Below are positions 1 to 11,200 of a stretch of DNA of 64,000 nt, in pieces. The translations under genes were made by a program, and so were the position numbers. This DNA is from Datnioides undecimradiatus (lineage: Eukaryota; Chordata; Actinopteri; Lobotiformes; Datnioididae), in the NCBI GenBank assembly GCA_008933995.1, contig WARS01000010.1:7295001-7359000 (forward strand), in the 5' to 3' direction. Every line of letters begins with the position of its first letter. Position 1 is the stretch's first letter. The notes beneath the pieces were generated by a model, which saw nothing but the letters and a program-made list of their open reading frames with translations, had not been told where the DNA came from and made no database searches.

Positions 1-591
1 GCTGGTTCTGCGCAGTATCTTACATGTCTCTATTGCGCTTTTCTGGATTGAGATGTCTGTTGTCTTTCCTGGGATCTGTTGTAGCCACTGCTCCAGTTTG
101 GGGGTCACCGCTCCGAGTGCCCCGATCACCACAGGCACCACTGATGTTTTTACCTGCCAGGCTTTCTCCAGTTCTTCCTTCAGGCCTTGGTATTTCTCTA
201 GCTTCTCATGTTCCTTCTTCCTGATGTTACCATCGCTTGGGATTGCGATGTCCACCACGACGGCTTTCCTCTGGGTCTTGTCCACCACTACAATGTCCGG
301 TTGGTTAGCCATTACCATCTTATCAGTCTGTACCTGGAAGTCCCACAGGATCTTTGCGCGCTCATTCTCTATCACCTTTGGAGGTGTTTCCCACTTGGAT
401 CTGGGGACTTCCAGCCCAAACTCTGCACAGATGTTTCTGTACACTATGCCGGCCACCTGGTTATGGCGTTCCATGTATGCTTTTCCTGCCAGCATCTTAC
501 ACCCTGCCGTTATGTGCTGGACTGTTTCTGGGGCCTCTTTGCACAGCCTACACCTTGGGTCTTGCCTGGTGTGGTATATCTGGGCCTCTAG

Positions 592-594
<3 letters not shown>
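1..594 (-). mobile_element. RLE-class non-LTR retrotransposon, 3' part of ORF (R2/R4/Dong/Rex6-like)
   Basis: On the minus strand one reading frame stays open from about 594 to the left edge, roughly 195 codons without a stop. Read 5'->3' it begins near LEAQIYHTRQDP, then has a zinc-knuckle-like CRLC...ETVQHITAGC (C-x2-C-x7-H-x4-C), then QPDIVVVDK followed by AVVVDIAIPSD, then a charged helix and a hydrophobic PVVIGALGAVTP segment. A CCHC knuckle followed by PD-(D/E)xK-like motifs is the C-terminal architecture of non-LTR elements that use a restriction-like endonuclease. I infer the R2/R4/Dong/Rex6 group and cannot choose among them. The reverse transcriptase part is absent: homology stops where the TA/GA repeat starts, as in a 5'-truncated insertion. 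The 3' end lies left of the window. The open frame suggests a fairly young copy. The plus-strand ORFs over this interval are shadows. Confidence 0.8.
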
Positions 595-654
<60 letters not shown>

Positions 655-655
655 G
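592..655. repeat. Compound (TA)n-(GA)n microsatellite
   Basis: About 21 bases of alternating TA (592-612) run directly into about 43 bases of GA (612-655) with one interruption. It abuts the 5' truncation point of the retrotransposon at 594, so it marks either the target site or the insertion junction. Confidence 0.95.
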
Positions 656-1090
656 AATATATTGCTGAAGGTGGAATCAGTAGTTTTCAGCTTTTAGACT
701 TGTAAATTGGTTGGGGCCCTTGTCTGGTTTCACCTGACCTTATGTTGTCAACCTCACCATGACAAGACATTTCCCTCTAAACATCTCTTGAGAAGTTTTA
801 AAGGGAAATTATCTTAGTCCCAAAGAAGTAAATTTACCAAAATTTCAACAAAAAGATAATCGAAAATGTCTTTTTTTAAGTTTTACTTGTTTCCCCTTTC
901 CCATTAATCATCTCATGACTCCTCACATTATTTGAAGGGGCCTAACCCATTGGTGAGAAACCACTAGACGGAACCAGCTAATTTTAGTTGTTAAAACAAG
1001 CTCCATGATGAACAGCCACGGCAGCGAAATTCAATTACCTTAATGCATTTTAAACTGATTTGGAAAAAAAGAGTAAAAACTATTTTATTT
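656..1090. other. Intergenic spacer, nothing recognised
   Basis: AT-rich spacer between the LINE fragment and the yae1 promoter. I see no long frame, splice-bounded exon or recognisable repeat in it. Confidence 0.6.
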
Positions 1091-1333
1091 TTATTCGGTT
1101 ATTTCATCACCTGAAACCGAAAATTAGCAGTGCGGTGATTCGTCACCATGACAACACGTTTTAGATTGCGCTTTTAGGTGGATTTTCACGATGTGTCGCA
1201 GATTGATGACGTAATGCCCGTTAGCTTAAAAAGTTGCTGCTGTTGCGTGGATGTTGGCTACCGACTGGCGTATTGCTCAGGTGCGCGTGAACTATTAACT
1301 TTTTTTCTTAAAAGGTTTTATTATAAGCTCATA
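1091..1333 (+). promoter_or_regulatory. yae1 promoter and 5' leader region (ISRE-like and CRE-like sites)
   Basis: Just upstream of the yae1 start there is GAAACCGAAA (1113-1122), which fits the IRF/ISRE half-site pair GAAANNGAAA, and TGACGTAA (about 1207-1214), a CRE-like octamer. The ISRE-like site forms an imperfect inverted repeat with TTCGGTT about 20 bases upstream. The reading frame is open upstream of the chosen ATG, with another in-frame ATG at 1178. The transcription start is not visible from sequence. Confidence 0.35.
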
Positions 1334-3053
1334 ATGTCCTGGGTTAAAGCTGTTTCGTTCAGTGGAGATGATGTTTTCGACGAGAGTGCGGACGACATCA
1401 GTTTGCTGAGTAGAGAGTGGGCATCCAACATGAAGAAGCGAGTCCGGGTAAAGTTGATGTAGCTAAATTATGCTTTGAGCTGTATTAGCTATGTGAGCTT
1501 ACCTCCTTTAGTAACATTAAAATGCGTTATGCTTGCGCTGTATAATATGTTTGTATGTGTGTTTTACAGTGGCTGCCCGCACTGTCACACGTGTTAGTTA
1601 CGTGTACTAGCTGTGAAACTATGTCTTGTATATTAACGTGTGTTTCCAATCAAACTGATGTTACGGACAGGATGGTTATGTGGACGGAGTTGATGCCGGG
1701 GAAGAGGCCTCACTACAGATCGGCTTCAACATGGGCTTTAGGGAAGGAGCAGCTCAGACTGTCCCTGTGGGCCGACTCAAAGGAGTTGTAAGGTAAACTA
1801 TCATTTATCTTACACGTGATACATGTCTTCAGTCCCAGATTGTTTAAGGCAGTAGTCTGGCAAAAGACAGATCAGACCCTAACAAGTCATAGATAGACAC
1901 ATGGTCATTTTTATCTGTAAACATTTATAGGATTCTGCTACAAAGTGATTACTGTACGCACAATGACACGTGATTCTTTAGCTCACTGTTAAGGAAAAGG
2001 GAACATCAGTATCATTTCAGTGTTTTATCCTGATGAAAATACAAGACCTGCATTTCCGTGTTGATACCAAAATTATGATCTATTTACAGTTATATATGTA
2101 TTTACAATTACATATTACACCCCATCTTTTTCATCTTTCATTTCATTTTTGCTTTGAGAATACACATTTCTCTAAAAAAAAAAGGCATTGTTTTTCTGCT
2201 TTATTAAACATTAATTAAATGTGTTATTTCTTGAGTAGTAGGAGGAGTTTGGACTGAAACTATTAAAAAAGGACAATGTGTTTATTTAGAGGACAGTTGC
2301 TTACATTGTTTATTGCATTTTTTTGTATTGTTGTAATTAGAAATCATCAACAGCTTATGATGTGATCTTATAATATATTTTGGGAAAATATTTGGGTTAT
2401 ACAGGTTACTTTTGTTTTGGTTTTTTTGGGGGGGGGGGTTGCCCTTCCTTTTAATGCATTCCATGCACTCTTTAAAAAACACTCCAGTGTGTCATATTTC
2501 TGCATGTTTCTTGCATAGAAACATCATGAGCCTCTTTTGTCCTGGTCATTATTGACAGCAACTGCCCCAGTCACTTCTCTGTGCTATTGTATCTGACACA
2601 TTGTTGCCTCTTTGTGTCTCACGTCACAGCGCCATATGTTGCTGGTGCCAGATCCAACATCCGGAAAGCCCTGTCCCAGCCTCTGCCACAGACCTCCTAC
2701 AGCGGGTTTTGCAGTATGAAGACACAGTCATGGACGGCATCAGAAAGGCTTTGGAAAATCCTCCTCCCAGTGTAAGCACCGTCTCTGAGAGCATGGAGGA
2801 TCTGGAAGTGAATCAGGCAGATTCGGGCTACTGCGGAGAAGGATGTCAAGAAACAGACTGCTGCAAGGCAGGAGAAAAAATGGATTTGGATGTTCCTCAC
2901 CAGCAACAAAAGCCCTGTTCTGGGTCCACTGACTGCTCCTCCAGCTCAGGTGAAAGCCTAAGCTATCTCCTACAGCGCTGCATGGATCTAGTGTCAGAAC
3001 TTGATCTGCCACAGGAGCTGATCAGTCACATACAGGAGCTGAAGAACATGTAG
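1334..3053 (+). CDS. yae1: YAE1, maturation factor of ABCE1 (Fe-S adaptor), 3 exons
   Basis: Coding exons 1334-1447, 1671-1792 and 2630-3053 join with exact phase (0, then 2) at GT-AG sites to give 219 aa; human YAE1 is 226 aa. Residues 1-38 begin MSWVKAVSFSGDDVFDE and contain SREW..NM, the family N-terminus. Exon 2 carries the deca-GX3-type repeat (DGYVDGVDAG...GFNMGFREGA...GRLKG, about residues 39-76), with glycines mostly every fourth residue. Exon 3 encodes a poorly conserved acidic, Cys/Ser-rich stretch and a leucine-rich C-terminal helix (LVSELDLPQELISHI). In the known system Yae1 pairs with Lto1 and bridges the cytosolic iron-sulphur targeting complex to the ribosome-recycling ATPase ABCE1/Rli1. 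The ATG at 1334 was chosen because family homology starts there, although the frame is open to an ATG at 1178. A C-terminal Trp targeting signal belongs to LTO1, not YAE1, and is not expected here. Confidence 0.93.
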
Positions 3054-3219
3054 TGATTGACTATCAGGAAACAGGCTTTCAGTGGACAATAATATGACAG
3101 GCATGTGAACTATCACACGAAATAGTTTTTAGTGTACTTTTATTAAACATGACATGTTTGTATATAGTGTAAATATTTTGCATTCAAAATTCGTATGAGA
3201 TGATTGAAGAACATTTAAT

Positions 3220-3225
3220 AATAAA
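3220..3225 (+). terminator. yae1 poly(A) signal AATAAA
   Basis: AATAAA lies 167 bases after the yae1 stop and is followed by T-rich sequence (GCTGTTTTTACTGC, TTTTTGTTC), a normal cleavage and polyadenylation context. Confidence 0.7.
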
Positions 3226-3547
3226 AATGGATTTGCTGTTTTTACTGCATTTTTGTTCTCACACCTATTTTGCATTCACCTAAATGAAAACCTTTTCATT
3301 ACCTGTTGTTTACTACAGCTGCTCAGCTATGCCATTTATTAGTTTTAATATCGAAGAAAGTCTTTTGGCCGTTTGCAAAGCATACATCCTTATATTAATT
3401 CAGATATACATACGACTGATTGTCACTATTCAAAACTACAAGAAGGGTTTATAATCAGTTTATGAAATACTAGAAATAGTACATTTGGTTTACTTTGGAT
3501 AAGCAATAATCAAAAATCAAAATGTTTGTAAATTCAGTCCTTGTTGG

Positions 3548-4000
3548 TCGACCAATTGGTCGAGCTACTGTTTTATTTTACGATAATACTAGGTTAAATT
3601 GAGCTTGCGACGTTCCGAGGAGCACTTGAACGCAGCAAAATTCTCGGCGCACATAACTATGACGTCATGCGCTCGGACCGTGCCGTGACCTGCTGCTCTG
3701 GCTATGCTAGGGGTTCGTACCAGCAGATGTTCCCCACAAAATACAGTAAATACCTGTTATTTATTAAATGTATCGCACTAAACGAGAATGATTCAGTATT
3801 TATAGAAGCTAAGCAGCGTGACAGCGGTGATTCTCATGAGCGGCGATCTGTATTTAGTAGCGCATGTTTATATTTTAAGTTTTTCTCAGCTAGCTGGCTT
3901 GCTAACTACAGCTTGTTTTCAAGCTAACTAAAGTGAAATAGAAATCGGAGTTACATGACGTCAAGCCAGTGGACTTGGTCTCTAAATAAACTCAACTAAG
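3548..4000 (+). promoter_or_regulatory. Candidate otulin promoter and non-coding first exon
   Basis: The region holds a 16-bp perfect palindrome TCGACCAATTGGTCGA (3548-3563), which places two CCAAT boxes back to back. It also holds two full palindromic CREs, TGACGTCA, at 3660-3667 and 3956-3963, among CpG-containing sequence (GCGCTCGG, CGGCGC) unusual for the surroundings. A consensus donor, CTAAG|GTATGT, lies at 4000/4001. A matching acceptor, TTCTTTTAG, at 5091-5092 would join it to the exon carrying the otulin ATG. The exon itself is inferred from splice signals and position; its 5' end is unknown. Confidence 0.5.
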
Positions 4001-4403
4001 GTATGTCTATTCATGTCCATTAAAATGGTATTGACACGTGAAGGTGCAGTGTGAAATACGCCGTCATTATCGTTTCTTCCTTGTGTTAAATTACAATGGG
4101 GTGTAGGTGTGATTTAAGCTAACTTTACACAACCTGTATAGTGTGTAAACGTTGTAGCAGGTGATTCTGTGACTCGAACTGAAATTTCAGCTGCAACGCC
4201 ACGTGTGTTTGTTTAGTATGTTATCTCTTATTGTATTTGGACGGGTGTTCCCAAACACGCGCCCTCTCAGTGTATAGATAGGTTCAACATTTACATTAGT
4301 TATGTCCTTTTAGTATGTAGAGAGTGACAAACTTTAATATTTGTGAACGCATTAACTGTACTGTACAGGTGTGTCTTCACAGCTCTGACACATCACTTAA
4401 CAG

Positions 4404-5015
4404 TATTCAATTCAATTCAATTCAATTCAATTTTATTTATATAGCGCCAATTCACTACAAAAAGTCATCTCAGGGCACTTTACAAACAGAGCAGGTCTAG
4501 ACCACACTCATTACTGTTAGTTACACCCAACAGTTCCACCATGAGCAAGCACTTGGCAACACTGGCAAGGAAAAACTTCCTTTTAACAGGCAGAAACCTT
4601 GGACAGATCCTGGCTCTAGGTGGACGGCCATCTGCCTTGACCGGTTGGGGGGAAAGAGAGAGAGAGAGAGAGAGAGAGTACAATATAGAATAATGACAGC
4701 AAATGACAGCAATAGGCAGCAGAGGACGATCATGGGATGTCCCCCAGCAGCCTCGGCCTATAGCAGCATAACTATAGGCTGGATGGTGTAGTTCAGATGG
4801 TAACTAGAGCTAGCTGTAAGCTTTGTCGAACAAGAAGGTTTTAAGTTTTACTTTAAAAGTAGAGAGGGTGTCTGCCTCTCGGACCCAGACTGGCAGCTGG
4901 TTCCACAAGAGAGGAGCCTGATAGCTAAAGGCTCAGCCTCCCATTCTACTTTTGGAGATTCTGGGAACCACAAGCAAACCTGCATTGGAACACCAATGGG
5001 GCACAGAACTGATTG
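4404..5015. repeat. Teleost dispersed repeat (TTTATTTATATAGCGCCAA family) with internal (GA)n
   Basis: It begins with tandem AATTC units (4407-4431) leading into TTTTATTTATATAGCGCCAA, then AAAGTCATCTCAGGGCACTT, a GAGCAAGCACTTGGCAACA segment, AAGGAAAAACTTCC and GACGGCCATCTGCCTTGACC, then a GA tract (about 4651-4677) and a tail mentioning GACCCAGACTGGCAGCTGGT. I recognise this order as a dispersed repeat common in fish genomes. I cannot assign its class, and no transposase or RT is encoded. It lies in the inferred first intron of otulin. Confidence 0.75.
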
Positions 5016-5092
5016 TAACACCTGTTAGATCTCATACAGATGAGTGTTGTTAATCAGTCATTTACTGATGCTGGACATTGTTCTTCTTTTAG

Positions 5093-5288
5093 GTGTCAAG
5101 TCCGTTACAGTAATTAAACATGGTTGCATCCTGGCCTTAGCAGCAGCTTGAGCCTCGTCATCATGAACTCCTGAAATTTTCAGGCGTCAGCGACTCATCA
5201 GGTCGCTTACAACTGCTTTGGACTTGAGGTCAGCTGTTCAGCCTACAACCTGTCCGATCTCCCAAGCAGAGGGAGCGTTTGTGAACAC
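5093..5288 (+). other. otulin 5' leader exon with two short uORFs
   Basis: Between the acceptor at 5092 and the otulin ATG at 5289 lie two upstream ATGs with immediate stops: ATG at 5120 encoding MVASWP and ending in TAG (5138-5140), and ATG at 5163 encoding MNS and ending in TGA (5172-5174). If this exon is in the mRNA, as the acceptor suggests, ribosomes meet both before the main start. Confidence 0.5.
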
Positions 5289-8200
5289 ATGGGGAGCAGT
5301 TGTTGTCACGCTCAGAGTCCCTGTGACAGTGCAGAGGAAAGAAGTGGTTTGCTGAAAGACGACTCGAAGGCTGTTTTATGCACGGGCAAAACATCTGCAG
5401 TAGACACCTGTGGAGCTGAAGGAGGTGGTGACAAAAGGTGAGCTAACGAATTCAGTAACAGTTCTCTTTTTTAGGAGTTTAGTTTAGAAGTTAGGACTTC
5501 GGAGACCTCTAGCCATATTCTGTTGAACCTCAACATTATGTATGTCTTTACATGATCTGGTGACACATTTTTCCTGCTGCCAACTTCAGGGGTGTCAGCG
5601 GCAAGTTACACCCTCAGAGGTGTTTTCATGTAATGTCACTGAAGGAACATTTTCTTATGGACAATATAAGAAAATATAATGAAACAAATAAAGATGATTG
5701 ACACAGACACCTGCAGCAGTAAATAATGCACTGTTGCACTGTTTCCACAGTTCTTCTTTGTCAGACTGTGGTCAGAACTGACTTAAAGGAAGTATGAAGC
5801 ATTTTCCATAGAGACACTGTCAACACTGAAACTATCATGGCAAACGAGCACATGTTTATGCTTTTTATTTATTTAAACTTTGACACGGACAAAATGTGTT
5901 TATCTTTCCATGCAGAAAGTTGACAAATGTGAGCTCATGAAAATACCTTTCAAAGAAATTAAATTGAATAAATTGAAATGACGGTTTGTGTAGGGTGTGT
6001 TTTGTGACTAAATCACAGAGTGCTCATGTTAAAAACGTTGGCTGGGGGACTTCCCGGGGCCTTAAAGGTTTTCAGGAAGAGACACGTTTATTTGTCATTT
6101 CATGCACAAGTGGTGAGTGCACAGAGATAACACATAAAGATGACTTATGATCATAGATTCCCTCCTCCTTTTCACTAACAATACAGAAAGAATCTTTTAG
6201 CGTCTTACTGTCAAATCATATCAGCGATCACAGGTTTCTAATCCTGAAAAAGGTTTTTCGCTAAAGATGCAGCTGAGTTGAGGTATTTATTTAGTGTTTG
6301 AACGATTTTTGTTGTATGATGTGATTTTGCTCATCCTCCCTGTGTTGTGTCACTTAGGATAACACCTGATGAGGCCACTATAAAGGTGGATCTAGAGGCT
6401 GAAGCTGTACATGTGAAACAGAGTCCTGATAACAGAGATGCAGAGCCCAGTAACACTCAGGAGAATGGACCCTCGCAGGAGGTGGTCATACAGACAAAGA
6501 CGCCTTCTCCCAGGACAGGGTCTGAAGCTGCGACAAACTCCACCAGAGCACAAGATAAAGACATGAACAATGCCCCTGCAGACAGTGGACAAGCTGACCT
6601 TCTGCAATGCACTTTAAACTCCCTGCAGAAAGAACATACCACAGCTGAGTGGGAAGTTTTTACAGAAACAAGCGCAGCACCAGAAGGTGAAAATCCAGCC
6701 TCAGCGCAGGACAAAATGCCTGATACCACTTCAGCACCAGCTGAGGCAGTTTCTCCTGAAAACCACACTGAGACAGACACAACAAGGGAGCACATAACAC
6801 TGGCCACTGCTCATGATGATGAAGATGCAGGCTCCAAGGTCACTGTTGACAGCAATGTGGCAGCGCCATCAGGGGAGTTTTCTCGAAACAATGAAGTGTT
6901 ATCTGTGCCAAACGCTCAGCTCACTGCTGCAGCTTGTCAGTCGCCGTCCATCGCTGTGGTCAGTCAGGAGCTGGACAAAGAGTCTCCGAGCTGGTGAGTA
7001 ACATGGCGAGACAAAGTGTAAACTTTCAGTTTCTGTTTTGGGTGTTAGAAAAATGCAATGTATCATGAGATTGAATTGGACTATGTGGCATTTTGCCTGA
7101 CCAATACACTATAAATATTTAGTCTCTATTTATGATTTATTATTGTATACGTATTTTCTTACATTTAAATTCTTTAAAGATGTGATCTGAAATAAACAGC
7201 AGAGCATAAGGAAGATGCTTAATCTAGTGATTATGCTCATACACCAGAGGTTCCAGATAAGGCTGCTGGGTCTCATGTTAAATATGAGATGTTGGATGAT
7301 TAAGAAGAAGCAGACAAAGTATTTCTACCACAAAACCTGGAGACTTTCCCTTCAGCACTTTGCTGATGTTTGCTGTACTCAGGTCACCATCTCTTTTAAT
7401 CATTATCCCTTTTATATCTGTGGTTATATCAGGCCATCGAGGGCAGAATTGCAAAATCAAAGAGCAGGACTCTTTTATGGCAGTATTTACTGGAGTTTTT
7501 GCAACAGTGTGATGAGGTAACCTGATTAAATACACGGGGGCAAAACTTCAGATCTGATAAGTCCCATAAACACAAAGCAATTCAGTGATATTTCAGATAT
7601 GTACAGTGATATAAGATTTTATCTGCATCATCTGACCTGGTTCTGTAAAATCAGATGGGGCTGCTGTATACAGATGACTAATCCTTATGTTATTGTCCTG
7701 TGTCTAGCACTGCAACAGAGGAGTCAGGGAATGGCAGTTCTTCAGTGTGCAAGGAGGCCGGTGCTGAAATCAAAAAAAGCCACGATGTCTCTGAGTCTTC
7801 TCCTGGATCAGAGCCCACAGGACTCGACCACAGTGGTGAGGACCGAGATGTCGCCAGCGCTGTCGGGGAGCCAGAGACCACAGCTCTGGCAGACGCCTGC
7901 GAGAGGTCAGTGGGTTCAGAGTTTGTAACATCAAAACAAGGTACTTGTTTATGTAAACTGAACACTTGTGTTTTTTACGGCTTCTCATCGACCACTAGGG
8001 GGCATATATACGCCACCTGTTGTACTGGCATCACATCTTAATGTTATCTGTAGTATTTGTACAACTAAATAAATGAGTCATGACTTAAAGTTGCACATTT
8101 AGTCTGATACTTAAGTGTGTAAAATGAACTTTTTATTTCTATATAATCCAGAAAGGATAACAAAGATGTCTTCTGTCTCTGCAGCTCAACGTGTGATCAC

Positions 8201-11200
8201 GATGCAAAGCCAGATCTTGAGTGTGCAACTACAAGCTCGAAGGAGGTCACTTCCTTGGAAAATGTCAAACAGGATATTGGAGAGGAAATTATGCTGAAAG
8301 AACAGGACAGAGATGGAGATGTTCCCAAAGTGGAGATGAACAACGATGACATAGAGGAGCTGGGGAATGTTCCTGCTGAGGCTGAGACTGGGAAAGATGC
8401 TGAGATCCAGGATGTCACTGGAACAGAGGAGCAGCCGGCAGGAAGCTTATCGGCAGGTGTAAAAGCTGAGATATCAGTTGCAGAGCAGGAAGACTCTGCT
8501 GAAGATGGTCTGGGGAACAGGTACACGACTATCACGTTATTTTTTTTAGGTGCTTAGGGGGAATTGAAACATCTTATGTGTAGAAATATTGAGTTGCAAC
8601 ACAGGAAAACCACAGTTTAAAACTGTGGCAATGCAGGCTGAACTCCATGTGTTTAGTCTTCAGCTTTAAAAGGTCCTGCACACATCATCGTCATCATCCC
8701 CAGAGACGTGGTTAAAATAGTGCACGTGCTGTTGCCACATAGTAACCATGAAGAAAACACATCTCCCCAGTGAAAGTGATGTAGGAGTTTGGTACAAAAA
8801 CATGGTGAAATACTAATTATGTTTATTTTTGGGAGCCTTTATTGTCATAATTTGGAAGATTAGACAACAAACTTAGGAATTATTCTCTTTTACTTTGAAT
8901 TTAAAGGATAAAGGATGGTAATATTCTGCATTTATTATTTTATTGTTAAATTCTATAAACACCTAAACCAGCATCTGTGGCTCCAAACCCATTCATTGCT
9001 GCTGAATTCCTAAGTCATTAAAACACAGGTTACAAACACAGTTTTTTAAGAAAGCCCCACTCATTTCTCAGAATAGGTTGGCTCTGTGGTTTTTAGCAAA
9101 CTCCTGTGTCAAACAGGAGTAAATGCTGCATGCTTTGGGGACTATATTCAGCTGCGGATTAATGCCAATTTGGTGCGCTAGTGAGTATTTACAGCAGAGC
9201 GGGGTATTAGGGATTGGCTCAAAATAAATGTGTGCGATCACGGTAAGGAAGGAACATGTCACCCAGAGCATCTGTGCGACTCACGGGGTTCAGGACTAAG
9301 GTAGAGATCACCGAAAATTATTTAAATAATGAATTTTGTCTTTTTTTTGTCTTTTAGTGAAGAAGACTTGTACAGAGGAGCCGAGGAGCTGTCACCATCA
9401 CACAAAAATGAAGCAGGACCACCGCCTGCCCTAGAAACAACACGTCAGTACATCCAAATCACACATCTATGTGGTGGAGTTACATCAGAGACTTCAGACA
9501 GCACCACCTTTGTTTTGTCCCTCAAAATAGATACAATAGTCCTTGTTGTTGTGCCCGTCACTTCCTCTGACTCTCCTCTTTTTTTACACAGTTCTAAAGG
9601 TGGAGGACAGATGCAGTTTGGCCCCACCAACGGATATTCTGTCTTACAGTGAGAGGGAGTGGAAAGGAAATACGACCAAAAGCGCCCTCATTAGAAAGGT
9701 TGGTTTGCCTGCAGCTGCTGGAGAAGAAGTGTTTCCCATTAAAGCCAGTTGTCGCTGTGTTTCTCGTTAATGGCTGAGAGACTTCTCGTGGTGTTGCTGT
9801 GTGCTGCTGCAGGGTTATAAAGAGATGTCCCAGAGGTTTGGCGGCTTGAGGAGAGTGAGGGGGGACAACTACTGTGCCCTGAGAGCAACGCTGTTCCAGG
9901 TGCTCTCTCACAGCACCCAGCTGCCCTCATGGCTGCAGGACGACGACATTACCATGGTAAACACTCACTTAACAAGGTTTAGGTCACACTAACCTTATTT
10001 GGCTGCTTAGATAACATAATTGTTCATATTCTGAAATATTAGTTATGCTTTAATTTTCACATTAGGTTAGACAAAAGCAGCATTTTAGCCTGAGAACTTA
10101 AACTTTACACCAACCAGAGATTAACTTCCCCACAAACTTCCCCCAAATCAAATTAACAGCAAGACAGAGATGCAAACATGACCTGATGTTAGGAAAACGT
10201 TACACAGTAGATGCGGCAACAAGACTTGTTTGGCCATAAAGGTTATGCTTGGTTATTACTGTAGCGAGCTAGTTTGTAAGGTTAATGGTTACAGTTTGCA
10301 TCAGAGCAGAACTAACACACTGATTAATAAATTCCTTCAACATTTGGTGACAACGTCCGCTCGACAGACCTGCCATGCCTGTGTGGGGTTGAGCGAATTG
10401 TTGAACTTGACCCTTAAGGCACAGGAAATATGACAAGAAAAGCCACAAAAAGATGGACTCAACACCTAACGTGGAGATCAAAAAATGTTTAAACTGGTGT
10501 CAGAGCTCCAGTATTTTCATCGGTTGTGTTTACAGCTGCCGCAGCAACTTGACACCCAGGAGGGTCTGATAAGTCAGTGGACATTTCCTGGAGGATGCCT
10601 GCAGCGAGATGGGACGGGAGATGCCATCCAGCAGCTAAAAGGCTACATGGAGCTTCTTCGAAATAAGGTACCAGCTGCAGATCTGCTACAAAACACGTGA
10701 GAAAGTATTTTAAAGACACAGAGCGAGTAAACCGCAGCGCTATTTTTATACCGTCCATGGACACTGAGGGTATTGATATTCATCCACAGAGCTTTGAGAT
10801 GTGATTGCTACCATATGTAAAAGGGAGGAAGTCTACTAAAAGCTGCTCAGTCTCTCATGCCTTTTCTTTCTGTCATTAACACACAGCCTACTAATGCTTT
10901 AAAGGATATAGAGGGATAGATGGACCCTCAGCCTCAAAGACACGGTTTCAACTGTTAAAACCGCAGTGCCTCTTTACTGCAACACACTGAGGCCCCTGCC
11001 AGAGTTTAGTCACTCACTGCCACTGGTAGCTTGTGAGGAATTTGGGTTTTTACGCACACGCTTTTATTATTTTTTTTTCCCCAAGTCAGACCTGTTTCTC
11101 TTTATGAGTCGTAGCTGTGTGCTAGTTTTGTGCCTGACATTATGGATCTATATAGCTCCTCTCAGAATAAACAATGTCATGTTATTCTGGCCTTTGCTGC

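Noticed and set aside
53..613. 186-codon plus-strand ORF
   Set aside because: It is the antisense shadow of the retrotransposon frame, which has recognisable CCHC and endonuclease motifs on the minus strand.
6457..6807. 116-codon minus ORF
   Set aside because: It is a shadow of the large acidic otulin exon 2, whose phase fits on both sides.
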